Shown here one piece after another: positions 1 to 8,311 of a stretch of 64,000 nucleotides of DNA (position 1 is its first letter; the number at the start of each line of letters is the position of its first letter). A program made the position numbers and the translations under genes. The DNA is taken from assembly GCF_004000885.1 (NCBI RefSeq), contig NZ_BIMC01000006.1, forward strand, positions 124,001 through 188,000, given 5' to 3'. Source of the DNA: Paenibacillus glucanolyticus NBRC 15330 (GTDB lineage: Bacteria > Bacillota > Bacilli > Paenibacillales > Paenibacillaceae). The notes under the pieces are model-generated. The model saw only the letters and a list, made by a program, of their open reading frames with translations. It ran no database searches and was not told the DNA's origin.

Positions 1-938
1 ACAAAGCCGTTGCTGACTTCGTCCAGGCTCGAACCTAGTGTCTCATCGATCTCGATTTCCAGACTCTTCAGATTATCATCCAGCTGCTCGGTTTTCGTAG
101 CGCCGACAATGACCGTGGACACCGCAGGGCGATTCATCAGCCAGGCAAGGGAAAGAGCGCTTGGGGATTGACCGTGCTCTGCGGCGAGCTGACTGACTTG
201 CTGACCGAGCTTTAGATTGTGATCTTCCAGGAAGCGATTGAAGTTCGGATCGGTCTCGGCACGGGAGCCGGAAGGCGTGCTGCTGCCTTGGCTGTATTTG
301 CCGGTAAGAATACCGCCAGCCAGAGGGAAATACGGAATGATGCCAACGCCCTGATCCAGACAGAGGGGGACCAGCTCCAGTTCCGGTGTTCGGTCCGCGA
401 GAGAGTAACTCGTCTGGGTGGACACATACCGGGCATATCCTTTAAGCTCGCTGATGCCAAGCGCCTTCATAATTTCCCAAGCTGCATAGTTGGAGGCGCC
501 GATATATCTCACTTTTCCCGACGACATCAGGTCATCCAGCGTGCGCAAGGTTTCCTCAAGAGGAGTATGGGGGTCAAAGGTATGAATCTGATACAGGTCC
601 ACATAATCCGTCTTCAGCCGCTTAAGGCTGTTCTCAAGCTCTTGCAGCAGATGATAACGGGAGGAGCCCCGCTCATTGGGTCCCTGGCCATTCACAAGTC
701 CTGCCTTCGTAGCCAATACGACGTTATGACGCTTGCCGGACAGTGCTTGTCCGATGATTCGTTCCGATTCAGAGCCCGCATAAATGTTGGCGGTATCGAT
801 GAAATTGATGCCATGGTCCAGTGCATGGTCGATAATGCGTGTCGAAGTCTCTTGATCGGCCCTTTTGCCAAAAGCATTCGTGCCCAGGCCGAGCTTCGAA
901 ACCTTGAGTCCGCTGCTTCCGAGACGGCAGTAGTTCAT
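1..938 (-). CDS. Aldo/keto reductase (C-terminus cut by window edge)
   Basis: NAD(P)H-dependent aldo/keto reductase, probably cytoplasmic, reducing aldehydes or ketones; the substrate cannot be told. The reading frame starts at an ATG at 936-938 behind an AAGGAG site and stays open to base 1, giving at least 312 residues, so only a few C-terminal residues are missing. The family signature is clear: N-terminal RLGSSGLKVSKLGLGTNAFG, the Asp/Tyr pair in FIDTANIYAGSESE, the catalytic Lys in VVLATKAG and the His in YVDLYQIHTFD, followed by the conserved YIGASNYAAW and GVGIIPYFPLAGGILTGKY segments. The ORF on the opposite strand is only its shadow. It is divergent from the DinB gene at 1140. Confidence 0.93.
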   Translation of the reverse strand, partial: MNYCRLGSSGLKVSKLGLGTNAFGKRADQETSTRIIDHALDHGINFIDTANIYAGSESERIIGQALSGKRHNVVLATKAGLVNGQGPNERGSSRYHLLQELENSLKRLKTDYVDLYQIHTFDPHTPLEETLRTLDDLMSSGKVRYIGASNYAAWEIMKALGISELKGYARYVSTQTSYSLADRTPELELVPLCLDQGVGIIPYFPLAGGILTGKYSQGSSTPSGSRAETDPNFNRFLEDHNLKLGQQVSQLAAEHGQSPSALSLAWLMNRPAVSTVIVGATKTEQLDDNLKSLEIEIDETLGSSLDEVSNGF

Positions 939-965
939 CTTGATCGACTCCTTTATGTACAGATT

Positions 966-1003
966 TACTATAGTATAAACATTTTCACGGGAGCGGTCCA
1001 AAT
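966..1003 (-). promoter_or_regulatory. Probable sigma-A promoter of the aldo/keto reductase
   Basis: Read on the minus strand there is TTGGAC, an 18-bp spacer and TATACT, followed by the start codon about 30 bp further on. The -10 lies in a palindromic TACTATAGTA, which could also be an operator; this is inference from sequence only. Confidence 0.45.
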
Positions 1004-1139
1004 GGATCAGGGTCAGAACAGCACGGCACTGTTTTGTGTCTACCTTCAAAAGGCTGCGGGAAATCTCCTGAGGCTCCTTGCGATAGGGAGAATACTACGT
1101 TAGTATAGTTACGTACCAATAGGAAGGGGTTATTATAAT

Positions 1140-1604
1140 ATGAATGAAGCTATTTTCAATCAATTGGATTTTGCTAGAGGCGGAACGATCAAAACGGTAG
1201 AAAATGTAACGGAGCAAGAGGCCAATATCATTCCGGAGGGATTCACGAACAATATTCGCTGGAACCTCGGACATATCTACACCGTGCATGAACAGTTCGC
1301 TTTTGCAACGGCTGGTGAGCCTGTACAAATGCCGGAAGGCTTCGAGGCATGGTTCGCAACCGGTACCAAGCCTGCGGATTGGACCACTGAGCCGCCTGCG
1401 TTATCCGAACTGGTAGCGCTTTTGCAAGAACAAACCGCGCGTATTCGCGAAACCTTCTCGAATCGTCTGGACCAGTCTCCAGCACATCCGCTGACCATCG
1501 GTCCACTGACGTTCCAAACCGTGGGCGAGCTCCTTGCGTTCAGCATGTATCATGAAGGCATGCATACGCAGACCATCAAGTCTTATAAGAAAATGATACG
1601 TTAA
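1140..1604 (+). CDS. DinB-family protein
   Basis: A 154-residue four-helix DinB-superfamily protein. Members are metal-binding, often thiol (bacillithiol)-dependent transferases or of unknown activity; the name comes from a damage-inducible Bacillus gene and does not imply a polymerase. The helix-1 start with LDFARGGTIKTVENV, the WNLGHIYTVHEQF segment and the C-terminal YHEGMHTQTI supply the three metal-ligand histidines typical of the fold. Length is normal for the family. It stands alone, divergent from the aldo/keto reductase and followed by a strong terminator. Two further DinB genes occur in this window (21673 and 47147), of different subgroups. Confidence 0.85.
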   Translation: MNEAIFNQLDFARGGTIKTVENVTEQEANIIPEGFTNNIRWNLGHIYTVHEQFAFATAGEPVQMPEGFEAWFATGTKPADWTTEPPALSELVALLQEQTARIRETFSNRLDQSPAHPLTIGPLTFQTVGELLAFSMYHEGMHTQTIKSYKKMIR

Positions 1605-1613
1605 TCATGAGAA

Positions 1614-1656
1614 GCGATAGAATGGTATCCTTGCGGATGCCTTCTATCGTTTTTGG
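1614..1656 (+). terminator. Rho-independent terminator after DinB gene
   Basis: Long hairpin with outer arms CGATAGAA (1615-1622) and TTCTATCG (1642-1649), an inner GGTATCC/GGATGCC stem and a TTGC loop, followed by TTTTT. Confidence 0.85.
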
Positions 1657-1729
1657 TTTGCCCCCTGGGATGATCGATCCTTATAATGAAATTAGCAGAT
1701 TGGAATAACGATTGGAGGATATTACGATT

Positions 1730-2233
1730 ATGGCTATAGAAATAGAACGCAAATACCTTTTGCCGGCATATCCCGATGCCTTGATTCAGGAAGGAATACT
1801 CGTGGTTGAGAAAGAGCAGTTCATCGAGCAGACGTATTTGGCACTGGACGGCGATCAGGAGCTCAGGGTACGCAAAATACAAGATTTGAAGTCCGGCCGG
1901 CTAGAGTTCACCCATACGTTCAAGAAGGGCTGGGGCATTGCCCGCGAAGAGATAGAATACGCCATTTCGGAGGGGCTGTATGAGCAGGTGGTGCAGGCGT
2001 TTGGAGCGGTTCCACTGACCAAGCGAAGAGTAACCGCCAGATGGGACAATACCTTAATTGAAATCGATGATTACGCACAGATCCAGATGCTTGTGCTTGA
2101 AGTGGAGTTTCCTTCTATGGAAGCGGCAGACGGCTTTGTGCCTCCGGCGTGGTTCGGACAAGATATCAGTATGGAGAAACAATACAGCAACAAGAAAGTA
2201 TGGCGTGATCTGCAAGTGAGCAAGGAAGCGTAG
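1730..2233 (+). CDS. CYTH domain protein (triphosphate tunnel metalloenzyme)
   Basis: A 167-residue single-domain CYTH protein. The N-terminus MAIEIERKYLL carries the diagnostic ExExK motif that binds the triphosphate in the beta-barrel tunnel. Further on are the alternating charged strands expected of the fold (QELRVRKIQ, RLEFTHTFKKG, EIDDYAQIQMLVLEVEF). Family members hydrolyse inorganic triphosphate, thiamine triphosphate or nucleoside triphosphates, or make cyclic AMP; short bacterial stand-alone versions are mostly triphosphatases, which is the likeliest role here. The ATG at 1730 is chosen over upstream TTG because a GGAGG site lies 12 bases before it. Its stop codon is 2 bases from that of the convergent CAP gene. 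Confidence 0.88.
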   Translation: MAIEIERKYLLPAYPDALIQEGILVVEKEQFIEQTYLALDGDQELRVRKIQDLKSGRLEFTHTFKKGWGIAREEIEYAISEGLYEQVVQAFGAVPLTKRRVTARWDNTLIEIDDYAQIQMLVLEVEFPSMEAADGFVPPAWFGQDISMEKQYSNKKVWRDLQVSKEA

Positions 2234-2235
2234 CT

Positions 2236-3165
2236 TTACGATCCGCTGCCCGTTCCCGTTGTAAAAGACCAAGTGCGGCTGTGCCACGCTTGTGTGCCTT
2301 CTAACCGATATTTTACCGAAACTGTATAGGTGTGGAGTCCTCGCAATATTTCCTTGGGGAACAGGAACAGGGTGTCTCTGGATATCTCTTCGTAAAAATG
2401 AAGGAGGGCACCCTCCTCATCCGTAATGGCGGCCTCAAACTTATCGATCGGACCTGCAGCCGTCGCTGAAATGATATAGCCTGAATGTTCCACGTCAAAT
2501 TGGACCAAGGGATTAGGCGTCTCAAACCCGTAAAATCCAATTCCGGTATTCTGCATACCGTCGTAAGGATAGATGGCGAGGCCGCCAGCGATGGGCGATG
2601 TTGTGCTGCCTGCCAGGTTCACGACAGCCGTGCCGCCAACGAGAGCGATCCCGATCTCCTGAAAGTTTGGACTCAGAACCATTTGACGGTGGTATGCGGT
2701 ATCCAGCCAGCCCTTCATGGCGTTCAGACTGCCCTTCTGGCGAAAATGCATGACTTCGCCTGATGCATACCCCTGCTTGGAGGGGGACACATAACCTGCG
2801 GCCGCTAGTCGATCTCGGATACGGGTTCCGCGATAGCCGGGAAGCCCAGCCTTTTCGTTATGGGCGCTCAGATTGGGCGTCACCTTATTTATATTGAAGT
2901 AACGGGCATGAAGCTCAGCAGCTTCGGTGATCCGGTCATTTAAGGTGACAGCAGGCAGTCCGGCTTTAGCTCGAACCTCATTCAAGTAGGCGAGCGCTTC
3001 GTATTGATCCCGGGAATATGAAGTGAGGCTGGAAGTTTCGATTGTGCTGGCGGATAGTTCAACGTTTCCTGGCCAAGCGCCGGTTAGTGCAAGGCTTGTG
3101 ATCAGCATCACAGCAGCTGCGATACGTGCAATCACAGATCCACATCGATGGGGGGGATGCAGCAT
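2236..3165 (-). CDS. Secreted CAP-domain (SCP/PR-1-like) protein
   Basis: An exported protein of about 309 residues. After a hydrophobic signal segment (IARIAAAVMLITSLALTGAW) comes a CAP/SCP domain: YLNEVRAKAGLPAVTLNDRI, AAELHARYF, NLSAHNEKAG, GEVMHF and the WLDTAYHRQMVLSP segment carry the usual His/Glu cleft residues. The C-terminal third (about 100 residues) is a beta-rich region ending TYTVSVKYRLEG...WSFTTG, probably an Ig-like surface module. CAP proteins in Bacillales are secreted and linked to spores and the cell wall, but their activity is unresolved. The start is uncertain: the ATG at 3165 has AGAGGAG 11 bases upstream; in-frame ATGs at 3225 and 3255 have poor sites and would only add a charged N-terminus. 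Confidence 0.85.
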   Translation of the reverse strand: MLHPPHRCGSVIARIAAAVMLITSLALTGAWPGNVELSASTIETSSLTSYSRDQYEALAYLNEVRAKAGLPAVTLNDRITEAAELHARYFNINKVTPNLSAHNEKAGLPGYRGTRIRDRLAAAGYVSPSKQGYASGEVMHFRQKGSLNAMKGWLDTAYHRQMVLSPNFQEIGIALVGGTAVVNLAGSTTSPIAGGLAIYPYDGMQNTGIGFYGFETPNPLVQFDVEHSGYIISATAAGPIDKFEAAITDEEGALLHFYEEISRDTLFLFPKEILRGLHTYTVSVKYRLEGTQAWHSRTWSFTTGTGSGS

Positions 3166-3263
3166 GGATGGAAATTCTCCTCTCAAGCATAGTTTCAAGA
3201 GAAGGGATTCGATGGACTTCTTCATTTCTCCTGCTCGCCGTTTCCTGTATACCATTTATGTGC

Positions 3264-3302
3264 AAAAAAAACGCAAGCCCATCCTGCGGCTCGCGTTTTT
3301 TT
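3264..3302 (-). terminator. Terminator after YheC/D gene
   Basis: Stem ACGCAAGCC (3271-3279) with GGCTCGCGT (3288-3296), flanked by A8 on one side and T8 on the other, so it can act on either strand; its position fits termination of the minus-strand gene ending at 3320. Confidence 0.8.
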
Positions 3303-3319
3303 AATGTGTAGATCAAATG

Positions 3320-4075
3320 CTACTTAAACCGCCCATACTGCTTACCGTAAGACAAGACGCGTTTGTACAAGCTTCGGTCCTTTAAATTCTTGAGCGGATA
3401 CACTTGGGGGCGGGTATTAACCTCCAGAATCCAAGGTCTGCCGCTGGAATCGATGGCCACATCGAGACCCAGTTCTTTGAAACCGCGGTAATGCCGGTCA
3501 AAGTTATAACCAGTGGCAACGCCTACCTCCTTCAGCTCAGATTCTGCCTTCTGGATAAAGGCAGAATTAAATCCTGCACCACTCATCGTTTTATGGAAGG
3601 TGCCAATGCTGCCTCCCTGGTTATAATTGGTGGCTACCTTGCCCGGGCTGCCGATTTTCGTGAACAGGACGGTGCTGACCCATTTTCCCTGACTTGTCTT
3701 CTGTACCATGACCCGGATATCGAATGGCTTGCCTTTGCTTTTGGCTAACCGAATTCCTTTTTGGAGCAGATAGGGACGTTTACCGGCAAAGCGGTTCAAC
3801 TCCCGATACAATTCGGAAGAACTCGAATACGTGGTTTTTTTGGTGTTAAGCTGAGTTTGGTAGCCTCCGTCGGTTTTGCGGATCCGAATAATGTTATTGC
3901 CGCCAGATCCGCCGGTTGGCTTGAAGTAGACGTTGGAATAGTCGCCCAGCATGGTGGACAGGTTTTTTTTGTTAAACGTCAGGGTGACCGGTACATATTT
4001 TCGGAAATAGGAATCTTCAAGCAACCATTGCGTTTTCTTCCATTTGCTCTTGATGGTGCTGCTTTTATATTTCAT
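3320..4075 (-). CDS. YheC/YheD-family ATP-grasp protein
   Basis: A 251-residue ATP-grasp protein of the YheC/YheD (endospore coat-associated) group. The ATP-grasp features are visible: the glycine-rich FKPTGGSGGNNIIRI nucleotide loop, PFDIRVMVQK (the RxxxQ region) and the metal-binding ILEVNTRPQVYP near the C-terminus. Members are about 250 residues when only the grasp domain is present, as here, or about 450 with the N-terminal domain, so this is the short type. The substrate is unknown; a role in spore coat or wall precursor ligation is inferred from relatives. The ATG at 4075 follows GAGGTGA; the upstream ATG at 4111 has no ribosome site. Confidence 0.87.
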   Translation of the reverse strand: MKYKSSTIKSKWKKTQWLLEDSYFRKYVPVTLTFNKKNLSTMLGDYSNVYFKPTGGSGGNNIIRIRKTDGGYQTQLNTKKTTYSSSSELYRELNRFAGKRPYLLQKGIRLAKSKGKPFDIRVMVQKTSQGKWVSTVLFTKIGSPGKVATNYNQGGSIGTFHKTMSGAGFNSAFIQKAESELKEVGVATGYNFDRHYRGFKELGLDVAIDSSGRPWILEVNTRPQVYPLKNLKDRSLYKRVLSYGKQYGRFK

Positions 4076-4156
4076 AGTTAAGAGGCTCACCTCTCTTTTT
4101 TTGTTCAGCATATGCCGAAAAAGTAGAGCGAGCCTCCACGATGGCCTTGAATCAAG

Positions 4157-4546
4157 CTATCTGCCTGAGAACAATTTTTTATCGAAAAACAACAAGATGA
4201 TAAATAAAGCTGCTGCGACAAGCAGTATGGAAGCTGGAATGATAAAAGCCAGCAGTGTAGCCGTATTCTGCATCTGATAATACATCAACATGCCCAGGGG
4301 CATGATCCCGCCTCCCAGGAGGCTGGTCCAGAAGTGCAGTGCAGCCGTTTTTTTCATACTGAGTTTCTCCCGAAACACGTAGTAAAACATGCCGTAGGCA
4401 AACAAGGTCAACCAGCCTACCACCAGGATGTGGGCATGGCCTGCAACCATGCTGTAGCTGCCTCTTCCTGCCATATCCGCTCCGATTAAAGCGCCGATGA
4501 GTGTATAGATGGCCGCAATTCGCATCAGCCATTTGCCGTAGTTCAA
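4157..4546 (-). CDS. Small haem-copper-oxidase-I-like membrane protein
   Basis: A 129-residue protein with four predicted membrane spans. The second span, AGHAHILVVGWLTLFAYGM, carries the HxH arrangement that resembles a haem-ligand helix of cytochrome oxidase subunit I, and span three starts with another His (ALHFW). Full oxidase subunits exceed 450 residues, so this is not an oxidase by itself; short proteins of this kind occur as stand-alone genes in Bacillales and are usually named after the similarity. The function is unknown; haem binding or haem-copper assembly is conjecture. The start chosen is TTG at 4546, 11 bases after AAGGGGG; it gives the NYGKWLMRIAAIY N-terminus. The longer frame to 4651 has no ribosome site. 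Confidence 0.72.
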   Translation of the reverse strand: MNYGKWLMRIAAIYTLIGALIGADMAGRGSYSMVAGHAHILVVGWLTLFAYGMFYYVFREKLSMKKTAALHFWTSLLGGGIMPLGMLMYYQMQNTATLLAFIIPASILLVAAALFIILLFFDKKLFSGR

Positions 4547-4632
4547 TATGAGATATTCCCCCTTGCATAAAGAATCAGTCTCAAGTATACAAGAGTTATA
4601 TGAACGGAGCATGAACAAAATAGGATTTGGAA

Positions 4633-4661
4633 TTGAATAGGGGAAAATCATCTACTATAAT
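4633..4661 (+). promoter_or_regulatory. Promoter of the MmcQ/YjbR gene
   Basis: TTGAAT at 4633-4638, 17-bp spacer, perfect TATAAT at 4656-4661, about 34 bp before the GTG start. Confidence 0.7.
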
Positions 4662-4694
4662 CAGGTAGATCTGTCATGAAGGAGTGAATGTTCC

Positions 4695-5057
4695 GTGCGA
4701 GACCCGCTTATAACCTATTGTCTTTCGAAGAAAGCTGCAGCCGAGGACTATCCGTTTGGACCGCTTCCGCTTGTGATGAAGGTCGGCGGCAAAATGTTTG
4801 CCCTGATTACGATAACGGAAGAGAAGGTCAGTCATATCTCCCTGAAATGTGATCCCGTGATCGCTGAGAATTTGCGTGAACAGCATGAAGCAGTACAACC
4901 TGGATATCACCTGAACAAGAAACATTGGAACACGGTAGCCATCGATGGCTCCCTCACGGAAGCGGATGTACACGATATGATTGATCATTCGTATGATTTG
5001 GTGTTGAAGAGCCTGCCCAAAACACAGCGTTTAGCCATCTCCCAGCGGCTGGTATGA
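4695..5057 (+). CDS. MmcQ/YjbR-family DNA-binding protein
   Basis: A 120-residue protein of the MmcQ/YjbR family, small cytoplasmic proteins with a CyaY-like double-wing fold that are presumed to bind DNA. The family pattern is present from end to end: the early PFGPLPLVMKVGGKMFALI strand pair, ISLKCDPVIAENLREQ, the VQPGYHLNKKHWNTV motif (the most conserved part) and the C-terminal DMIDHSYDLVLKSLP helix. Length is standard. It uses a GTG start behind AAGGAG. It is a monocistronic gene bounded by its own promoter and a strong bidirectional hairpin. The physiological role of the family is not established. Confidence 0.88.
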   Translation: MRDPLITYCLSKKAAAEDYPFGPLPLVMKVGGKMFALITITEEKVSHISLKCDPVIAENLREQHEAVQPGYHLNKKHWNTVAIDGSLTEADVHDMIDHSYDLVLKSLPKTQRLAISQRLV

Positions 5058-5074
5058 TATCATCTGAAACAGCC

Positions 5075-5140
5075 ATAATCGCCCTCTTGGCAGAATGGAT
5101 ACAGATAGGGTCTGTCATCCGCTAGCCAGAGGGCGATTAT
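5075..5140. terminator. Bidirectional terminator between MmcQ and chitinase genes
   Basis: Arms 5075-5091 (ATAATCGCCCTCTTGGC) and 5125-5140 (GCCAGAGGGCGATTAT) enclose a second small GACAGA-type hairpin. It separates two convergent genes. Confidence 0.75.
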
Positions 5141-5190
5141 TTAACATGAGTTAGCTTAGCCCGGCCCCATCCATTGCACCCGTTTCTTCA

Positions 5191-6474
5191 TTAGAATGGT
5201 TTCATGCCTAACGTGTCTACTTTCTCTCCTGTAATATCTACGCCCATGCGGTTTGTAATGTCGCGGTAATGGCCGGCCCGCCGCTGTACCGGACTTCCTT
5301 CGGTTTCTCCAAGGTTCGCTTCCAGACCGTTCAAGACCATAACCGTTGTGCCGAAGCCCGGATCTCCCAAGCCCCTGAACTTCTCCAGCGGGGAAGGCTT
5401 CCATCTGCCGACCATGACATCATGAGCAGATGGCTTCGGGTTCTGCGGTGTCATCCAGAACAGGATAGCAGTCATGTAGCCGATTTTGCCATCGGCGGCA
5501 ACGATCTCCGGATTGTCCAGAAGCACGCTTTTGTCTCCGTAAATAATAGAGCTGAACAGGCCATAGTTGAAGTTCCAGCTCAGCATGATCGGTCCGCGGC
5601 CGTAATAACGCTTGTCCGGTGTTCCGGGGTACAGCTCAGCGCTTGCCGGATCAACGAAGGCATCCTGGTTGACACCTGTCCGGCCGGCGATGTTTTCATT
5701 CCAGAACAGCCCCCAACGAAGAGGACCTCCCGGAGCGGTGGACCAGCCTCCGCCTGTCTCGTGGGACAGGTTAGCGAGGAAGGCGGCAAGTTCACGCTTG
5801 CGGTCCTTCTTGAATCCTTCCTTCAGGAACGTTCCGCCGTCAATGATAACGGTTTCAATTGTTTTGTTCCGGTTGCTGGCTGAGTTAAAATCTGCTGAAC
5901 GCACCACAAGTGTTTCTACCCGGCCGTCCTTGTCCAATCTATAAATCTCTTGGGCAGAAGGCGTTCCTTGCCGCGTGCGGATCTTGATCTTCAGATTGGA
6001 CACTTCCGCTACCGCATGTATGAGATTGTCGTATGAGAAATAATCCTTTTGATCGGCTTTGTAATATTCTTTGCCCTTGGCGACCTTATACCATTCCTCT
6101 GAGCCGAGCCGGTATGGGAACAGCGCTTCGAAATCTTCTTTCGAGAGGAGCGCTTTAACCGCTTCGATAGCTTTCTCCGGGGTATAATCCGGGTCGAGAT
6201 CATCCCAGTTCTGAACGATTTCCTTGCGGCTGATCAGTCGGTGCTCGCCGACTGCAAGAGAGCTGCTCTGAGACTGACTGACTTGTGCAGGGGCTGAGGT
6301 GCCAGATGTGCTGGATTCGAGGCTGACGTTCAGAGTCGCGGGTGATGCTGCGGCCTGAGGTGTTTCATCGGCTGCAAAGGCATGAAGCGGCGTCATGAGG
6401 AGTGTTGCACTCAGGGCTGCAATCATACTTCGCTGGATGGTTTTGCCGGATAACGGATACTTCCACAGGGTCAT
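5191..6474 (-). CDS. Secreted GH19-type chitinase
   Basis: A 427-residue exported protein. Residues 1-35 are a signal peptide (MIAALSATLLMTPLHAFAA). A Ser/Thr/Gln-rich linker (to about residue 75) precedes a 120-residue N-terminal region of unknown type. Next is a glycoside hydrolase family 19 catalytic domain: FLANLSHETGGGW holds the presumed catalytic Glu, and YYGRGPIMLSWNFNYG is the hallmark substrate-cleft motif, with the second half ending GFGTTVMVLNGLEANLGE. GH19 enzymes cleave beta-1,4 GlcNAc bonds of chitin or chitosan, and some act as lysozyme-like endolysins. GH19 is less common in Firmicutes than GH18. The ATG at 6474 is favoured by AGAGGAG seven bases upstream; in-frame alternatives lie at 6480 and 6495. 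Confidence 0.85.
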   Translation of the reverse strand: MTLWKYPLSGKTIQRSMIAALSATLLMTPLHAFAADETPQAAASPATLNVSLESSTSGTSAPAQVSQSQSSSLAVGEHRLISRKEIVQNWDDLDPDYTPEKAIEAVKALLSKEDFEALFPYRLGSEEWYKVAKGKEYYKADQKDYFSYDNLIHAVAEVSNLKIKIRTRQGTPSAQEIYRLDKDGRVETLVVRSADFNSASNRNKTIETVIIDGGTFLKEGFKKDRKRELAAFLANLSHETGGGWSTAPGGPLRWGLFWNENIAGRTGVNQDAFVDPASAELYPGTPDKRYYGRGPIMLSWNFNYGLFSSIIYGDKSVLLDNPEIVAADGKIGYMTAILFWMTPQNPKPSAHDVMVGRWKPSPLEKFRGLGDPGFGTTVMVLNGLEANLGETEGSPVQRRAGHYRDITNRMGVDITGEKVDTLGMKPF

Positions 6475-6871
6475 ACACATTCTCCTCTTTATCATTGGGA
6501 TGGATTACATTGCCATCATATATACGGTATGTCGTTTTGTACATAGTCAGGAAATCCCACGAGTTTACGATCAATGAACACTTAAGATGCTGACGTGCTC
6601 AATCGGGCGGAGGGAGATGTATCGATTGGCAGGGGATTTGCTGTGGAATGAATGGGGATACCGTCGAACCACCGATACGCGGATTCATAGTGTACTCCGA
6701 CTTGAAGACTAGTTTTCCATGCCAAAAACATTATAATGTTATTATGTTTTTGATCCTATTAATCTGTTATTCTATGGAAATGGTGGTGTGTTTCAATTTG
6801 TTCTGTTCATTTCCGTAGATTCATATATATTAGAGGATAATCATCTTATAGACGAAGAAGGGTTAGCTGAC
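6475..6871. other. Intergenic region with AT-rich palindrome
   Basis: No convincing gene. It holds the upstream regions of the divergent chitinase and MATE genes. At 6724-6751 an AT-rich dyad (arms AAAAACAT and ATGTTTTT) encloses a perfect 12-bp palindrome ACATTATAATGT (6728-6739), a candidate operator for the MATE gene. Confidence 0.5.
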
Positions 6872-8224
6872 ATGAGTTTATTTGTTCGCGAGAAGGGATT
6901 TTACAAAAGCTTTTTCTGGCTGACGCTTGTGATCGGGATGCAGAACCTGATATCAGTCGGTGTGAACTTGTCAGACAACGTCATGCTGGGAGGGTATAGT
7001 GAATCGGCTTTATCGGGTGTTGCCCTCGCAAATCAGATCCAATTCCTGCTGCACATGCTGGTTATGGGGGTATGTGAGGGGCTGGTCATCATGTCGTCCA
7101 GATTCTGGGGAGCCAAGGATTTAGGCTTGATCAAAAAAGCGGCAAGCATCGGAATGCGCATGGCCATACTCCTCAGCGTTGTGTTATGGGTGATTGTTTT
7201 CTTTTTCCCGCATGAGGTGCTGTCCTTGTTTACGAAGGAAGAGAATGTGATTGCTGCCGGCGTGGAATATTTAAAAATCATCTGTTTCTCGTATATCTTC
7301 TTTGCCATTACCAGCTCCCTGCTGGCCTCCTTGCGGAGCGTGGAGACGGTAAAAATCGGTTTCGTGGTATCCTTATCCACGCTGATCATCAACATTTGCC
7401 TGAACTATATCCTCATATACGGATATTTGGGATTTCCGGAGCTTGGTGTGGCCGGATCAGCCATTGCAACGCTGACAGCGCGAATCATTGAATGCATCAT
7501 CGTCATCATTTATATTAAGCGATTTGACCGTAAAATTTGGTTGAAGCTGCAGGATTTCCTGCAGTTCGATATGGGACTCTTCAAACAGTATATCCGGGTC
7601 GGATCCCCAATCCTGATGTCCAACACGATCTGGGGCCTTGCGATGGCGGCACAGACGGCCATTCTCGGGCATATGGGGGAATCGGCCATCGCAGCAAACA
7701 GTATCGCCACAACGATCTTTCAGATGGTGACCGTCATCATATACGCTTCCGCCAGTGCAACGGCTGTAATCATTGGAAAAACGATCGGCGAAGGCAGGAT
7801 GGACAAAATCATATCCTATGCCAAAACGCTGCAGATCCTGTATATCCTCCTGGGTTTAGTGACGGGAGCTGTGCTGTTTATCATCAAGGATCTCGTGCTG
7901 GGTCTATACTCCATTTCCGATGAAGCCCAAACACTCGCACTGCATTTCATGACGGTATTGTCCATCACCGTAGTCGGAACGGCCTATCAGATGCCGGCTT
8001 TGACAGGCATTGTGCGAAGCGGCGGAGACACCCGCTTTGTGCTGTACAACGATTTAATCTTTATGTGGCTCATTGTACTGCCATCTTCGGCACTGTGCGC
8101 GTTTGTGTTCAATCTGTCGCCACTCGCCATATTCATCTGTCTGAAGTCTGATCAGATCCTGAAATGCTTTGTGGCTATCGTGAAGGTCAATCGTTTCAAA
8201 TGGATACGATCCTTCAGTTCGTGA
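6872..8224 (+). CDS. MATE-family efflux transporter
   Basis: A 450-residue inner-membrane protein with about 12 spans in two repeated halves, typical of MATE (multidrug and toxic compound extrusion) antiporters that expel cationic drugs using a sodium or proton gradient. Recognisable segments are LVIGMQNLISVGVNLSDNVM in span 1, the LGVAGSAIATLTARIIE motif in span 6 (a MATE signature) and the second-half counterpart around TAYQMPALTGIVRSGGDTRF. The ATG at 6872 is chosen because homologues start with a short charged segment before span 1 and GAAGGG lies upstream; the frame opens at 6788. The drug specificity cannot be inferred. It is monocistronic, convergent with the LuxR-type gene. Confidence 0.9.
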   Translation: MSLFVREKGFYKSFFWLTLVIGMQNLISVGVNLSDNVMLGGYSESALSGVALANQIQFLLHMLVMGVCEGLVIMSSRFWGAKDLGLIKKAASIGMRMAILLSVVLWVIVFFFPHEVLSLFTKEENVIAAGVEYLKIICFSYIFFAITSSLLASLRSVETVKIGFVVSLSTLIINICLNYILIYGYLGFPELGVAGSAIATLTARIIECIIVIIYIKRFDRKIWLKLQDFLQFDMGLFKQYIRVGSPILMSNTIWGLAMAAQTAILGHMGESAIAANSIATTIFQMVTVIIYASASATAVIIGKTIGEGRMDKIISYAKTLQILYILLGLVTGAVLFIIKDLVLGLYSISDEAQTLALHFMTVLSITVVGTAYQMPALTGIVRSGGDTRFVLYNDLIFMWLIVLPSSALCAFVFNLSPLAIFICLKSDQILKCFVAIVKVNRFKWIRSFSS

Positions 8225-8256
8225 GGAGATCATTTGCTGATTGATTTGCATAGACC

Positions 8257-8298
8257 AAAAAAGGAATCCCCGGTTCGACTGAGGGGGATTCCTTTTTT
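8257..8298. terminator. Bidirectional terminator
   Basis: Stem AAGGAATCCCC (8261-8271) with GGGGATTCCTT (8284-8294), A-rich before and T6 after, between the convergent MATE and MalT-like genes. Confidence 0.88.
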
Positions 8299-8311
8299 GT
8301 TACAGTCCGAT

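Noticed and set aside
219..1103. 294-codon plus-strand open frame at the window start
   Set aside because: It is the antisense shadow of the aldo/keto reductase, whose motifs are all on the minus strand.
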